49,110 bases of DNA from Pimelobacter simplex (lineage in GTDB: Bacteria > Actinomycetota > Actinomycetes > Propionibacteriales > Nocardioidaceae): the NCBI GenBank assembly GCA_016803235.1, contig JADCLI010000045.1, positions 1-49,110 of the forward strand, in the 5' to 3' direction. Position 1 is the first letter of the stretch. Each line of letters opens with the position of its first letter. The notes beneath the pieces were generated by a model. The model was not told where the DNA came from. It saw nothing but the letters and a program-made list of their open reading frames with translations, and did no database searches. Shown here piece after piece: positions 16,238-24,150 of this stretch. A program made the position numbers and the translations under genes.

Positions 16238-17755
16238 CTACCCGAAGAGGTCCTGCGGGCGTTGCAGCCAGCGGTAGCCGTAGGCGGACAGCTCCACCCG
16301 GCCGCCCGCGTCGCCCGGAGACGTGAGGTCGTCGTTGGCCAGGATGTCGACCAGTGCGGCCGTGTCCGTGTCCGGCACCTCGACGGTGACCTCACGGTCG
16401 GAGAGGTTCACGAGGCAGAACAGCTGCACCTCGTCGAGCTCGTGGCGCACGCACAGCACGGCGGGATCGCCCACGTCGAGCGGCTCGCACCTCCCGGACC
16501 CGATCTCCCTGCGACCCAAGCGGGTCCGCACCAGGTTGCCCACCTGGGCGAGCAGGCTGGTCGTGGACGTCGTCTGCCGGTGGACCTCCTCCCACTGCAT
16601 CGGGGTGCGCACCGCGCGGCGCTCCTCGCGCGACAGGTCGTCGGACATGCCGATCTCGTCGCCGTAGAGCAGGACCGGGGCCCCGGGCACGCTCAGGAGC
16701 AGGGCGTGCGCCATGGCGATGCGGCGCTCGTCGCCGTCGAGCATCGGCGCGAGCCGTCGCCGGATGCCTCGGCCGTAGGCCCGCATCGACTGGTCGGGGG
16801 CGAAGATGCGCACGACCTCGTCGCGCTCGTTCTCGGTGAGCCGCTCGAGGTCGAGCTCGTCGTGGTTGCGCAGGTACGTCGCGTACTGGCCACGACCGGG
16901 CGCGGGAGGCCGCTCGGCGAGCGCGCGCACGACCGGCTCGGCCTCGCTGCGCGCCAGCGCGAGGAAGAGGTGGTTGTTGGTCCAGAAGTCCAGCAGCATG
17001 GTCATGCCGCGTCCCCCGCGGAGGTAGTCGGCGTACTGCTTCGGCCGTACGTCGACCTCACCCAGCAGGATCGCGTCCGCCCTGCGCACGGCCAGGTAGT
17101 CGTGCATGTGCTCGACGAGCCACAGCCCGTCCTGCCGTGGGTCCGCCGCCCGCGCCCGCTCCACCATGGAGGGCAGGGCGTCGACGCGGAAGCCGCTCAC
17201 CCCCAGTCGCAGCCAGAAGGACATCACCCGCTCCAACTCCGCGATCACCCGCGGGTGGCCGAGGTCGAGGTCGGGCTCGTGGCTGTAGAAGGTGTGCCGG
17301 TAGTACTGCCCCGCCTCCTCGTCCCAGGTCCAGACGCCGTCCTCCACGGTCGGGAAGTTCTGCTCGACGCCGGTGTCGACGGGTTCGTCGGCCCACACGT
17401 AGTAGGCCCGGTAGGGCGACGAGCGGTCCCGGCGGGCCTCCTGGAACCACGGGTGGTCGATCGAGGTGTGCTGCGCGACGAGGTCGATGACGACCCGGAC
17501 GCCGAGGGCGTCGGCCCGGTCCATCAGGTAGGCGAAGTCCGCGACGTCGCCGAACCGCGGATCCACCGAGAGGTGGTTGGTCACGTCGTACCCGCCGTCG
17601 CGGTACGGCGTCTCGAAGAAGGGGAGCAGCCACACGCAGTCCGCGCCGAGCCCGCGGACGTACTCGAGCCGGTCGGCCGTCCCCCGGAGGTCGGTGCGGA
17701 AATGGGCGACGTCGATCTGGTAGATCACGGCGTTCCGGTACCAAGTGGGCTGCAC
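16238..17755 (-). CDS. GH13 alpha-amylase-family enzyme, trehalose-synthase-like
   Basis: 505 residues resembling the catalytic part of trehalose synthase and related alpha-glucan enzymes. The triad is complete: nucleophile Asp192 in GFRVDALPSM, acid/base Glu233 in ILLGEVDV and Asp299 in LRNHDELDLE. TreS-like segments LLPFFETPYRDGGYDV, HPWFQEARRD and TPMQWEE are clear. Differences from TreS: it is shorter, it lacks the NGDG calcium-loop insert near the N-terminus (VAHFRTDLRG), and conserved region I reads DLVAQHTS, with Gln95 in place of the usual Asn. The C-terminal beta-domain is present (from DPAVLCVRHELDEVQL). The start is GTG 17755 with AGAGGGG upstream. Activity is plausible but the reaction is uncertain. 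Confidence 0.88.
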   Translation of the reverse strand: MQPTWYRNAVIYQIDVAHFRTDLRGTADRLEYVRGLGADCVWLLPFFETPYRDGGYDVTNHLSVDPRFGDVADFAYLMDRADALGVRVVIDLVAQHTSIDHPWFQEARRDRSSPYRAYYVWADEPVDTGVEQNFPTVEDGVWTWDEEAGQYYRHTFYSHEPDLDLGHPRVIAELERVMSFWLRLGVSGFRVDALPSMVERARAADPRQDGLWLVEHMHDYLAVRRADAILLGEVDVRPKQYADYLRGGRGMTMLLDFWTNNHLFLALARSEAEPVVRALAERPPAPGRGQYATYLRNHDELDLERLTENERDEVVRIFAPDQSMRAYGRGIRRRLAPMLDGDERRIAMAHALLLSVPGAPVLLYGDEIGMSDDLSREERRAVRTPMQWEEVHRQTTSTTSLLAQVGNLVRTRLGRREIGSGRCEPLDVGDPAVLCVRHELDEVQLFCLVNLSDREVTVEVPDTDTAALVDILANDDLTSPGDAGGRVELSAYGYRWLQRPQDLFG

Positions 17756-17758
17756 CGC

Positions 17759-17920
17759 TCATCCCCTCTGTCCAGCAGGGCCGGTGCGACGGGTGAACGC
17801 GAGGACCCGGTCGTGGTCTGCTGCCAGGTCGCCGATCCCGCCGCCGTCGCCGAAGGTGCGCGGACGCTCCCGGTGGACGACGGTCGAGCGCCACCACGGG
17901 ACGTCCTGGTCGGGGTTCAC
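17759..17920 (-). pseudogene. Remnant of a second GH13 (alpha-glucosidase-type) gene
   Basis: A 53-codon minus-strand frame directly upstream of the GH13 gene has strong G/C third positions and encodes PWWRSTVVHRERPRTF followed by GDGGGIGDL. This matches the N-terminus of GH13 alpha-glucosidases (PWWR-x-AVVYQ-x-YPRSF ... GDGIGDL). After GDL it passes to DHDRVLAFTRR, which resembles the onset of the C-terminal beta-domain, and then stops three bases before the intact gene. This suggests an internal deletion of a tandem paralogue. It cannot be an active enzyme. The possible start is GTG 17920; the rest of the gap to 17982 shows nothing clear. Confidence 0.6.
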
Positions 17921-17982
17921 GCACTCGGCGGTGCCCCGGACCGGGCGGAATAGCCGTCCCACTGCCGCAGTTAGGGCTCGTC

Positions 17983-19746
17983 GTGGTGACATCTGCGAGC
18001 ACGGGTACGACGTCCGCCGGGTTCGGCGTGCTCTGGGTGGCCATCAAGCGCGAGCCCTGGATCTTCGCGGTCTCCACGGTCGGCAGCCTGCTGTTCGGCG
18101 CGCTGACCGTCGCCGACGCCTGGGTGCTGGGCTGGTCGACCGACCACGTCGTGCTCCCGGCGTTCCGGGACGGCGAGATCGGTGCCGGACTGCTGTGGGC
18201 GGTGCTCGGACTGTTCGTCGGCGTCGCCATCCTGCGTGCGGTGGGCATCGTGGCACGCCGGCTCGGCGCCGGCGTCATGCAGTACCGCATGCAGGCCCAC
18301 AGCCGCCGCGCCGTCACGCGCCAGTACCTCCGCCTCCCCATGGCCTGGCACCAGAAGCACCCCACCGGTGAGCTGCTGTCCAACGCGAACGCCGACGTCG
18401 AGGCCGCCTGGGGCCCCATCGCGCCGCTGCCGATGGCGGTCGGGACGGTCGCGATGATGGTGATCGCGGTGGTGCAGATGCTGCTCACCGACCTGGTCCT
18501 CGCCGCGGTCGGCCTGCTCGTCTTCCCGCTCGTCATCGGCGTCAACGTCGTCTACCAGCGCCTCGCCCAGGGCTGGGCGACCCGCGCGCAGGAGCTGCGT
18601 GCCGAGCTCTCGGAGATCGCCCACGAGTCCTTCGACGGCGCACTCGTCGTCAAGACGCTCGGCCGCGAGCCCGAGGAGACCCAGCGGTTCCGGGCCAAGG
18701 CCGAGGAGCTGCGCGAGGCCAACATCCGGGTCGGCCGGATCCGGGCGGCCTTCGACCCCACCCTCGCCGCCCTGCCCAGCCTCGCGGTCCTCGTCGTCCT
18801 CGTGATGGGTGTGCACCGCGTCGTGGCCGGCTCGACGCTCGCCGGCGACGTCGTCACGATCGCCTACCTGCTCACCGTCGTCGCCTTCCCGATCCGCTCG
18901 ATCGGGTGGCTGCTGGGCGACTTCCCGCGCAGTGTCGTCGGGTACCGCCGGGTCGCCGCGGTCATCGCCGCCACCGGCGCGATGGAGTACGGCGACCGCG
19001 AGGCCCCGGCCAGGGCCGGCGGTGCGCGCCTCGAGGTCGAGCGTGCTGCCTTCGGCTACACCGCCGACCGCCCGCTGCTGCGCGACGTCACCTTCGAGGT
19101 CGAGCCCGGCCGCACCGTCGCCCTCGTCGGCGCGACCGCGTCCGGCAAGAGCACGCTGACCGGGCTGCTGGCGCGGCTGGTCGACGTCGACGCCGGCGCG
19201 ATCCGCGTCGACGGCACCGACCTGCGCGACCTGCGACGCGGCGGGCTCGCGGAGGTGCTGGCCGTGGTGCCGCAGAGCGCCTTCCTCTTCGACGACACCG
19301 TGCGCGGCAACGTCACCCTCGGCGTCGACGTCCCCGACGACGAGGTCTGGGCGGCGCTGCGCACCGCTCAGGCCGACGGCTTCGTCGCCGCCCTGCCCGA
19401 CGGCCTCGACACCCGGCTCGGGGAGCGCGGCACCTCCCTGTCCGGCGGCCAGCGCCAGCGCCTGGCCCTCGCCCGTGCCCTGGTACGACGCCCGCGGCTG
19501 CTCGTCCTCGACGACGCCACGTCCGCGGTCGACCCCGAGGTCGAGGCGCGGATCCTCGCCGGCCTCGGTGCCGAGGACACCACCCTCGTCGTCGTCGCCT
19601 ACCGCAAGGCCACGATCGGCCTGGCCGACGAGGTCCTCTACCTCGTCGACGGCCGGATCGCCGACCGCGGCCCCCACGACGAGCTGGTCGCCCGCAACGC
19701 CGACTACGCCCGGCTCGTCAACGCCTACGAGGAGGTGCCGGCATGA
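17983..19746 (+). CDS. ABC exporter half-transporter, degenerate-site subunit
   Basis: 587 residues: a six-helix transmembrane domain (about 1-320) fused to an ATPase domain. Walker A is GATASGKST (from residue 383) and the signature LSGGQRQR is canonical. The Walker B segment LLVLDDATSAVD has Asp511 in place of the catalytic Glu, and the H-loop His is replaced by Tyr540 (VVVAYRKAT). These changes mark the non-hydrolytic site of heterodimeric exporters such as TM287/288 or BmrCD. It starts at GTG 17983 or 17986. The partner gene begins at the ATGA of its stop. The substrate is unknown. Confidence 0.92.
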   Translation: MVTSASTGTTSAGFGVLWVAIKREPWIFAVSTVGSLLFGALTVADAWVLGWSTDHVVLPAFRDGEIGAGLLWAVLGLFVGVAILRAVGIVARRLGAGVMQYRMQAHSRRAVTRQYLRLPMAWHQKHPTGELLSNANADVEAAWGPIAPLPMAVGTVAMMVIAVVQMLLTDLVLAAVGLLVFPLVIGVNVVYQRLAQGWATRAQELRAELSEIAHESFDGALVVKTLGREPEETQRFRAKAEELREANIRVGRIRAAFDPTLAALPSLAVLVVLVMGVHRVVAGSTLAGDVVTIAYLLTVVAFPIRSIGWLLGDFPRSVVGYRRVAAVIAATGAMEYGDREAPARAGGARLEVERAAFGYTADRPLLRDVTFEVEPGRTVALVGATASGKSTLTGLLARLVDVDAGAIRVDGTDLRDLRRGGLAEVLAVVPQSAFLFDDTVRGNVTLGVDVPDDEVWAALRTAQADGFVAALPDGLDTRLGERGTSLSGGQRQRLALARALVRRPRLLVLDDATSAVDPEVEARILAGLGAEDTTLVVVAYRKATIGLADEVLYLVDGRIADRGPHDELVARNADYARLVNAYEEVPA

Positions 19747-21572
19747 GCACGACACTGACCCCGGAACGGCGCGCCCCCGAGCACACCCGCCTGGCGAGCG
19801 GCGAGGACATCGGCGCCTGGGAGACCATCCGCCGCGGCATCCGACACTCGCCCGAGCTGGTCGAGGGGATCGGCTGGACGCTGGCGCTCGCCGTGCTCGC
19901 CTCCATCGGCCAGGTCGTCGTCCCGATCGCGGTCCAGCAGACGATCGACAAGGGCCTGCGCGGCCCCGACGGCCCCGACCCGGCCTTCACCACCTGGCTC
20001 GCGATCGCCGCCACGGCGGCGATCGTGGTGACCAGCTGGGCGTCGTACGCCATGACGGCACGGCTGTTCTCGTCCGCCGAGCGCGGCCTGGCGACACTGC
20101 GGGTCAAGGCGTTCCGGCACGTCCACGACCTGCCGCTGCTCACCCAGAACACCGAGCGCCGCGGCGCCCTCGTCGCGCGCGTCACCAGTGACGTCGACCA
20201 GGTCAGCCAGTTCCTCGTCTTCGGTGGCCTGATCTTCGTCGTCAGCGTCGGGCAGATGCTGATCGCGACCGTCGTGATGGTCTTCTACAGCTGGCAGCTC
20301 GCGCTCGTCGTGTGGGTCTGCTTCGCCCCGCTCTTCCTGAGCCTGCGCTACTTCCAGCGCAAGCTGGCCGCCGCCTACGGCACGGTACGACGCCAGGTCG
20401 GCGTGCTGCTCTCCGCGGTCTCCGAGCCGGTCGTCGGCGCGGCGGTCGTGAAGTCCTACGCGATCGAGGCGCGCACCCAGGAGCGGATCGACACCGCCAT
20501 CGACGCCCACAAGGCCGCCAGCACCCGTGCCCAGGGCTTCACCGCCTTCTCCTTCAGCCTCGGCGGCATCTCCGCCGGCTTCGCCAACGCGGGCGTGCTG
20601 ATCGTCGGCATCTGGCTCGGCCAGGGCTTCGCGTGGGGGGAGGGGATCACGGCCGGCGAGGTGCTCGCCTTCGCGTTCCTGGTGACGCTCTTCGTCGGCC
20701 CGGTCCAGATGGGCACCCAGATCCTCACCGACGCCCAGAACGCGATCGCTGGTTGGCGCCGGGTCATCGGCATCCTCGACACCCCGGCGGACCTGGTCGA
20801 CCCCGGGCCCGACGGCCGGAGCCTGCCGAAGGGGGCGATCGACGTCCGGTTCGACGGCGTCTCGTTCGCCTACCCCGGCGGATCCATGGTGCTCGACGAC
20901 ATCGACCTCGTGGTCCCGGCCGGGCAGCGGGTCGCCGTCGTCGGCGAGACCGGTTCCGGCAAGTCCACCGTCGCCAAGCTGCTCACCCGGCTGATGGACC
21001 CCAGCCGCGGCCGGGTCCTGCTCGACGGCATCGACCTGCGCGAGGTCGCCGAGAGCGCGCTGCGCCGCAGCGTGGTGCTCGTGCCGCAGGAGGGCTTCCT
21101 CTTCGACGACACCCTCGCCGCCAACGTCCGCTACGGCCGGCTCGGCGCCACCGAGGACGAGATCCGTGCCGCCGCCGACACGATCGGCCTCGGCGACTGG
21201 CTGGCCGGGCTCCCCGACGGCATCGACACCCGGGTCGGCCAACGCGGCGAGTCGCTGTCCGCGGGGGAGCGGCAGCTCGTCGCCCTGCTCCGCGCCCAGC
21301 TCGCCGACCCCGACCTGCTCGTCCTCGACGAGGCCACCAGCGCGGTCGACCCCGAGCTGGAGACCCGGATCGGCCGGGCCCTGGAGCGTCTGATGAGCGG
21401 GCGCACGTCGGTCACCATCGCCCACCGGCTCTCCACCGCCGAGGCCGCCGACGTCGTCGTGGTCGTCGACCGGGGCAGGATCGTCCAGCACGGCCCGCAC
21501 GCCGAGCTGGTGCAGCAGGAGGACAGCCCCTACGCGAGGCTGCACGCGTCGTGGGTCGCCCAGCACGGGTGA
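19743..21572 (+). CDS. ABC exporter half-transporter, catalytic-site subunit
   Basis: 609 residues, transmembrane domain then ATPase domain. Walker A GETGSGKST, Walker B LLVLDEATSAVD with catalytic Glu530 and H-loop His561 (TIAHRLST) are canonical, but its signature loop reads LSAGERQ (residues 505-511) instead of LSGGQ. It complements the upstream subunit. The site built from this subunit's Walker motifs and the partner's LSGGQ is intact; the other site is degenerate on both faces. The N-terminal ~40 residues are a cytosolic extension with GEDIGAWETI. It is separated from hisI by 26 bases that hold a likely hisI promoter. Confidence 0.93.
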   Translation: MSTTLTPERRAPEHTRLASGEDIGAWETIRRGIRHSPELVEGIGWTLALAVLASIGQVVVPIAVQQTIDKGLRGPDGPDPAFTTWLAIAATAAIVVTSWASYAMTARLFSSAERGLATLRVKAFRHVHDLPLLTQNTERRGALVARVTSDVDQVSQFLVFGGLIFVVSVGQMLIATVVMVFYSWQLALVVWVCFAPLFLSLRYFQRKLAAAYGTVRRQVGVLLSAVSEPVVGAAVVKSYAIEARTQERIDTAIDAHKAASTRAQGFTAFSFSLGGISAGFANAGVLIVGIWLGQGFAWGEGITAGEVLAFAFLVTLFVGPVQMGTQILTDAQNAIAGWRRVIGILDTPADLVDPGPDGRSLPKGAIDVRFDGVSFAYPGGSMVLDDIDLVVPAGQRVAVVGETGSGKSTVAKLLTRLMDPSRGRVLLDGIDLREVAESALRRSVVLVPQEGFLFDDTLAANVRYGRLGATEDEIRAAADTIGLGDWLAGLPDGIDTRVGQRGESLSAGERQLVALLRAQLADPDLLVLDEATSAVDPELETRIGRALERLMSGRTSVTIAHRLSTAEAADVVVVVDRGRIVQHGPHAELVQQEDSPYARLHASWVAQHG

Positions 21573-21585
21573 TCGGGGAGTTCGG

Positions 21586-21591
21586 GATAAT
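21586..21591 (+). promoter_or_regulatory. Leaderless-type -10 element (GATAAT) for hisI
   Basis: GATAAT, close to the TATAAT consensus, is followed by seven bases and GTG 21599. It lies in the 26-base gap after the ABC exporter genes. If used, the in-frame ATG at 21590 would be inside the promoter and could not be the start on that transcript. Confidence 0.55.
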
Positions 21592-21598
21592 GGAGCAC

Positions 21599-21940
21599 GT
21601 GACTTCCCTTCCCACCGACATCGCCGACCGGCTCAAGCGCACCCCCGACGGGCTGGTGCCGGCCGTCGTGCAGCAGCACGACACCGGCGAGGTGCTGATG
21701 CTCGCGTGGATGGACGACGAGGCGCTGCACCGCACCCTGACGACCGGCCGGGCGACCTACTGGAGCCGCTCGCGGCGCGAGTACTGGGTCAAGGGCGAGA
21801 CCTCCGGCAACCCCCAGCAGGTCAAGGAGGTCCGGCTCGACTGCGACGGCGACACGCTGCTGGTCAAGGTCGACCAGGTCGGCGTCGCCTGCCACACCGG
21901 CGCCCGCACCTGCTTCGACGACGGGCTGCTCAGTGGCTGA
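21599..21940 (+). CDS. hisI: Phosphoribosyl-AMP cyclohydrolase
   Basis: Third step of histidine synthesis, ring opening of PR-AMP. 113 residues, monofunctional (no HisE domain). Conserved segments are LMLAWMDDEAL, GRATYWSRSRREYWVKGETSG and the zinc and Mg ligands in RLDCDGD and ACHTGARTCF. The GTG start is chosen because GATAAT lies seven bases upstream; ATG 21590, with GGGGAG nine bases upstream, would add three residues. It lies 7.4 kb from the priA-hisF genes and leads directly into the trp-associated genes. Confidence 0.95.
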   Translation: MTSLPTDIADRLKRTPDGLVPAVVQQHDTGEVLMLAWMDDEALHRTLTTGRATYWSRSRREYWVKGETSGNPQQVKEVRLDCDGDTLLVKVDQVGVACHTGARTCFDDGLLSG

Positions 21941-22565
21941 CGACACCGACGGCGCCCGTCGTACCTTCGGCCCGGTCGTCCTCCTCGGCCTCGCCGGCAG
22001 CGGCTTCGCGGCGGTCGCCGGGCACAAGGAGATGCTCGCCATCCCCGAGGCGACGCTCACCGCGGCCGGCGGGATCGCCCCGACCGTGCAGGAGCGCTCG
22101 GTCGAGTTCCCGCTCGCGGGCGCGCTGGCGCTGGTCGCGCTCGCCGCCTGGGGCGTCCTCCTGGTCACGCGCGGCGTCGTGCGGCGCGGCGCCGGCGTCC
22201 TCGCGCTCGTCGCGGCCGCGGGCATCGTCGTCGTGGTCGTCGTCGGTGGGTTCGTCCAGGACGACGAGGCCGCGTCCGACCTCGCCACCCGGCTCGGCCT
22301 CAACCTGGCGGCCGTCGAGGTCGAGCGCAGCGGCTGGCTGTGGGTGGCGCTCGGCTGCGCGACGGTCGCGCTGGTGGCCGCGGGCGCCGCCGTCCGCCTG
22401 GTGCCGTCGTGGCCCGAGATGGGCAGCCGGTACGACGCCCCGACGGTCGCCGGCACGACCGCCGCGACGGCCTCAGCCGACGACCCTGCGGAACAGTCGA
22501 ACCTCGACCTGTGGAAGTCCCTCGACGAGGGCCACGACCCCACCGACGGCCCGACCGACCGCTGA
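21933..22565 (+). CDS. Trp-biosynthesis-associated membrane protein (TIGR02234)
   Basis: 210 residues with about four hydrophobic segments and a cytosolic tail. The tail (MGSRYDAP, then LDLWKSLDEGHDPTDGP) is characteristic of TIGR02234, found next to trp genes in actinobacteria. The molecular role is unknown. The GTG start overlaps hisI by eight bases. In Streptomyces trpE sits between hisI and this gene; here that slot is empty. Confidence 0.87.
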   Translation: MADDTDGARRTFGPVVLLGLAGSGFAAVAGHKEMLAIPEATLTAAGGIAPTVQERSVEFPLAGALALVALAAWGVLLVTRGVVRRGAGVLALVAAAGIVVVVVVGGFVQDDEAASDLATRLGLNLAAVEVERSGWLWVALGCATVALVAAGAAVRLVPSWPEMGSRYDAPTVAGTTAATASADDPAEQSNLDLWKSLDEGHDPTDGPTDR

Positions 22566-22569
22566 CCCC

Positions 22570-22575
22570 TAGAAT
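22570..22575 (+). promoter_or_regulatory. Candidate -10 element (TAGAAT) for the HGxxPAAW gene
   Basis: TAGAAT lies 39 bases before the ATG at 22615. It would give a short leader that includes GAGGAG at 22600-22605, nine bases before the start, so this gene is expected to have a conventional leadered message. Confidence 0.45.
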
Positions 22576-22614
22576 CACACCCGATCCACCCGAACGATCG
22601 AGGAGTTCCCTCTC

Positions 22615-22815
22615 ATGGCCGACAACCACGGCAACACCCCCGCAGCCTGGACCGCGGTCCTCGTCTCGCTCGTCGGCTTCGTGGTGGGTGCCATCGGCAT
22701 GTCGATCAGCCCGCTCAACTGGCCCCTGTTCTGGATCGGCACGGTCATCGTGCTCGCCGGCGGCGTCGTCTTCCTGGTGATGGCCAAGATGGGCTTCCAC
22801 GAGGCCGGCCACTGA
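22615..22815 (+). CDS. HGxxPAAW-family small membrane protein
   Basis: 66 residues. The name-giving motif is present at the N-terminus (NHGNTPAAWTAV), followed by two hydrophobic helices (VSLVGFVVGAIGM and FWIGTVIVLAGGVVFLVM). These proteins occur beside trp genes in actinobacteria and have no known function. A good ribosome binding site (GAGGAG) precedes ATG 22615. It lies between TIGR02234 and DUF2752 genes, as in other actinobacterial trp clusters. Confidence 0.87.
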   Translation: MADNHGNTPAAWTAVLVSLVGFVVGAIGMSISPLNWPLFWIGTVIVLAGGVVFLVMAKMGFHEAGH

Positions 22816-22838
22816 CGGTCGCGGCCCGGCGGCGCCGC

Positions 22839-23222
22839 ATGGCGCCGCCCGTCCTGGTCGCCGGCGGCCTCGCCGCGGCGACCCTCGCCCTGCGCCTGCG
22901 AGACCCGCACGAGCAGGGCAGCTGGGGTGCGTGCCCCTTCGCCCTGGCCGGGTTCTCCTGCCCCGGCTGCGGCGGCCTGCGGGCCGTCAACGACCTCACG
23001 CACCTCCAGTTCGGCGCCGCAGCGTCGAGCAACCTGCTCGTCGTCCTGGCCCTGCCGGTCGCCGTCTACGCGCTGCTGCGCTGGTCCCACGGTCGGTGGA
23101 CCGGGCAGGCCTGGGTGGTCCCGGAGCGTCGCGCGGTCGTGCTCACCTGCGTCCTGCTCGGTGCGATGCTGGTCTTCGGGGTCGTCCGCAACACCGCGAC
23201 CGGGGCGTGGCTCGCCCCGTGA
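22839..23222 (+). CDS. DUF2752 membrane protein (first copy)
   Basis: 127 residues. The DUF2752 core is clear: CPFALAGFSCPGCGGLRA, with three cysteines, after a short hydrophobic N-terminus, then two more hydrophobic helices. Function is unknown; the CPxCG arrangement could bind metal or form disulfides (inference). It lies 23 bases after the HGxxPAAW gene on the same strand. A second DUF2752 gene lies at 23690-24112 on the other strand. Confidence 0.85.
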   Translation: MAPPVLVAGGLAAATLALRLRDPHEQGSWGACPFALAGFSCPGCGGLRAVNDLTHLQFGAAASSNLLVVLALPVAVYALLRWSHGRWTGQAWVVPERRAVVLTCVLLGAMLVFGVVRNTATGAWLAP

Positions 23223-23241
23223 CCGCGGGTGCGACTCAGGC

Positions 23242-23667
23242 TCAGCCGTAGTAGCTGTAGTCGAACGCGCCGAGCGCGAAGACGAGGACCACGCTCGCGA
23301 TGCCGAGCGCGATCCCGATGCCGCCGGTGATGATCCCGGCCAGGGCGAGTCCGTCGCCCGACTTGGCGCCGTGGGACTCGCGGATCTCCTTCTTCGCGAG
23401 GATCCCGCAGATCACGGCGACGACGCCGACCACGCCGAGGAAGCCGCAGCAGCACACGCCGGCGAGCCCGATGATCCCGCTGACGAGCGACACGATCGCG
23501 AGCACCGACTGCTGGGGGGCGGGCTGGTAGCCGTAGCCGGGCTGCGGGTAGCCGTAGCCGCCGTAGCCGCCGCCCTGGCCGCCGGGCGCGGTGTACGGCG
23601 GGTAGGCACCGCCCTCTCCCGGCGGCGGCGGGCTTCCGTACGGCGGCGGGGGCTCGTTGTTGCTCAT
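23242..23667 (-). CDS. DUF4190-type membrane protein with Pro/Gly/Tyr-rich head
   Basis: 141 residues. The first ~50 residues are low complexity (MSNNEPPPPYGSPPPP, then repeated GYG and GYP). A DUF4190-like pair of helices follows (VLAIVSLVSGIIGLAGVCCCGFLG and ALAGIITGGIGIALGIASVVLVF), linked by AKKEIRESHGAKSGDG. Start ATG 23667 has GGAGAAGA immediately upstream. Function is unknown. It is convergent to the first DUF2752 gene and is the last of three minus-strand membrane genes. Confidence 0.83.
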   Translation of the reverse strand: MSNNEPPPPYGSPPPPGEGGAYPPYTAPGGQGGGYGGYGYPQPGYGYQPAPQQSVLAIVSLVSGIIGLAGVCCCGFLGVVGVVAVICGILAKKEIRESHGAKSGDGLALAGIITGGIGIALGIASVVLVFALGAFDYSYYG

Positions 23668-23689
23668 TCTTCTCCGAAGGTCAGGTGGG

Positions 23690-24112
23690 TCAGGCGGGGG
23701 ACAGCCAGGTCCAGCCGGGCACGTTGCGGGCCACCCAGTAGGCGAGCACCAGGACGAGACCGGTCCAGACCACGACCGGGGCGATCCCGGTCGGGTGCCA
23801 GCGGCGGGCACGCGGGCTGCCGTGGGCGTCGAGGAGCCAGCGCAGCCACGCCGCGACCAGGAGCGGGACCGCGATGACGGCCAGGGGGTTGCGCTCCCAG
23901 GCGGTCGCGACGTCGAGCCGGGTCAAGGCGTGCATGGCGCGCAGCGAGCCGCAGCCGGGACACCACAGGCCGGTCGTCGCGAGGAACGGACAGGTCGGGT
24001 AGTGGCCCGGCTCGTTGGGGTCGATCGTCGCGAGCACGCCGAGGGCACCGGCGGCGACGCCGGCGACCAGCCACGGACGTACGACGCCGCCGGACCGACT
24101 GGAGGTCGGCAC
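23690..24112 (-). CDS. DUF2752 membrane protein (second copy)
   Basis: 140 residues from the chosen GTG. The family core is CPFLATTGLWCPGCGSLRAMHALT, between hydrophobic segments at VAGVAAGALGVLA and VVVWTGLVLVLAYWVARNVPG. The start is uncertain. No ATG is available between the CD225 stop and the first helix; GTG 24112 gives a normal length, and a CTG overlapping the CD225 stop is the other option. It shares its core with the DUF2752 gene 0.5 kb away, in opposite orientation. Confidence 0.78.
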   Translation of the reverse strand: MPTSSRSGGVVRPWLVAGVAAGALGVLATIDPNEPGHYPTCPFLATTGLWCPGCGSLRAMHALTRLDVATAWERNPLAVIAVPLLVAAWLRWLLDAHGSPRARRWHPTGIAPVVVWTGLVLVLAYWVARNVPGWTWLSPA

Positions 24113-24150
24113 GGCGGCGTCGGTGCTCTCGTCGATCAGCGGATCGTCGA

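Noticed and set aside
15335..17953. 872-codon plus-strand open frame opposite the LLM and GH13 genes
   Set aside because: It is a shadow; the minus-strand genes carry complete motifs.
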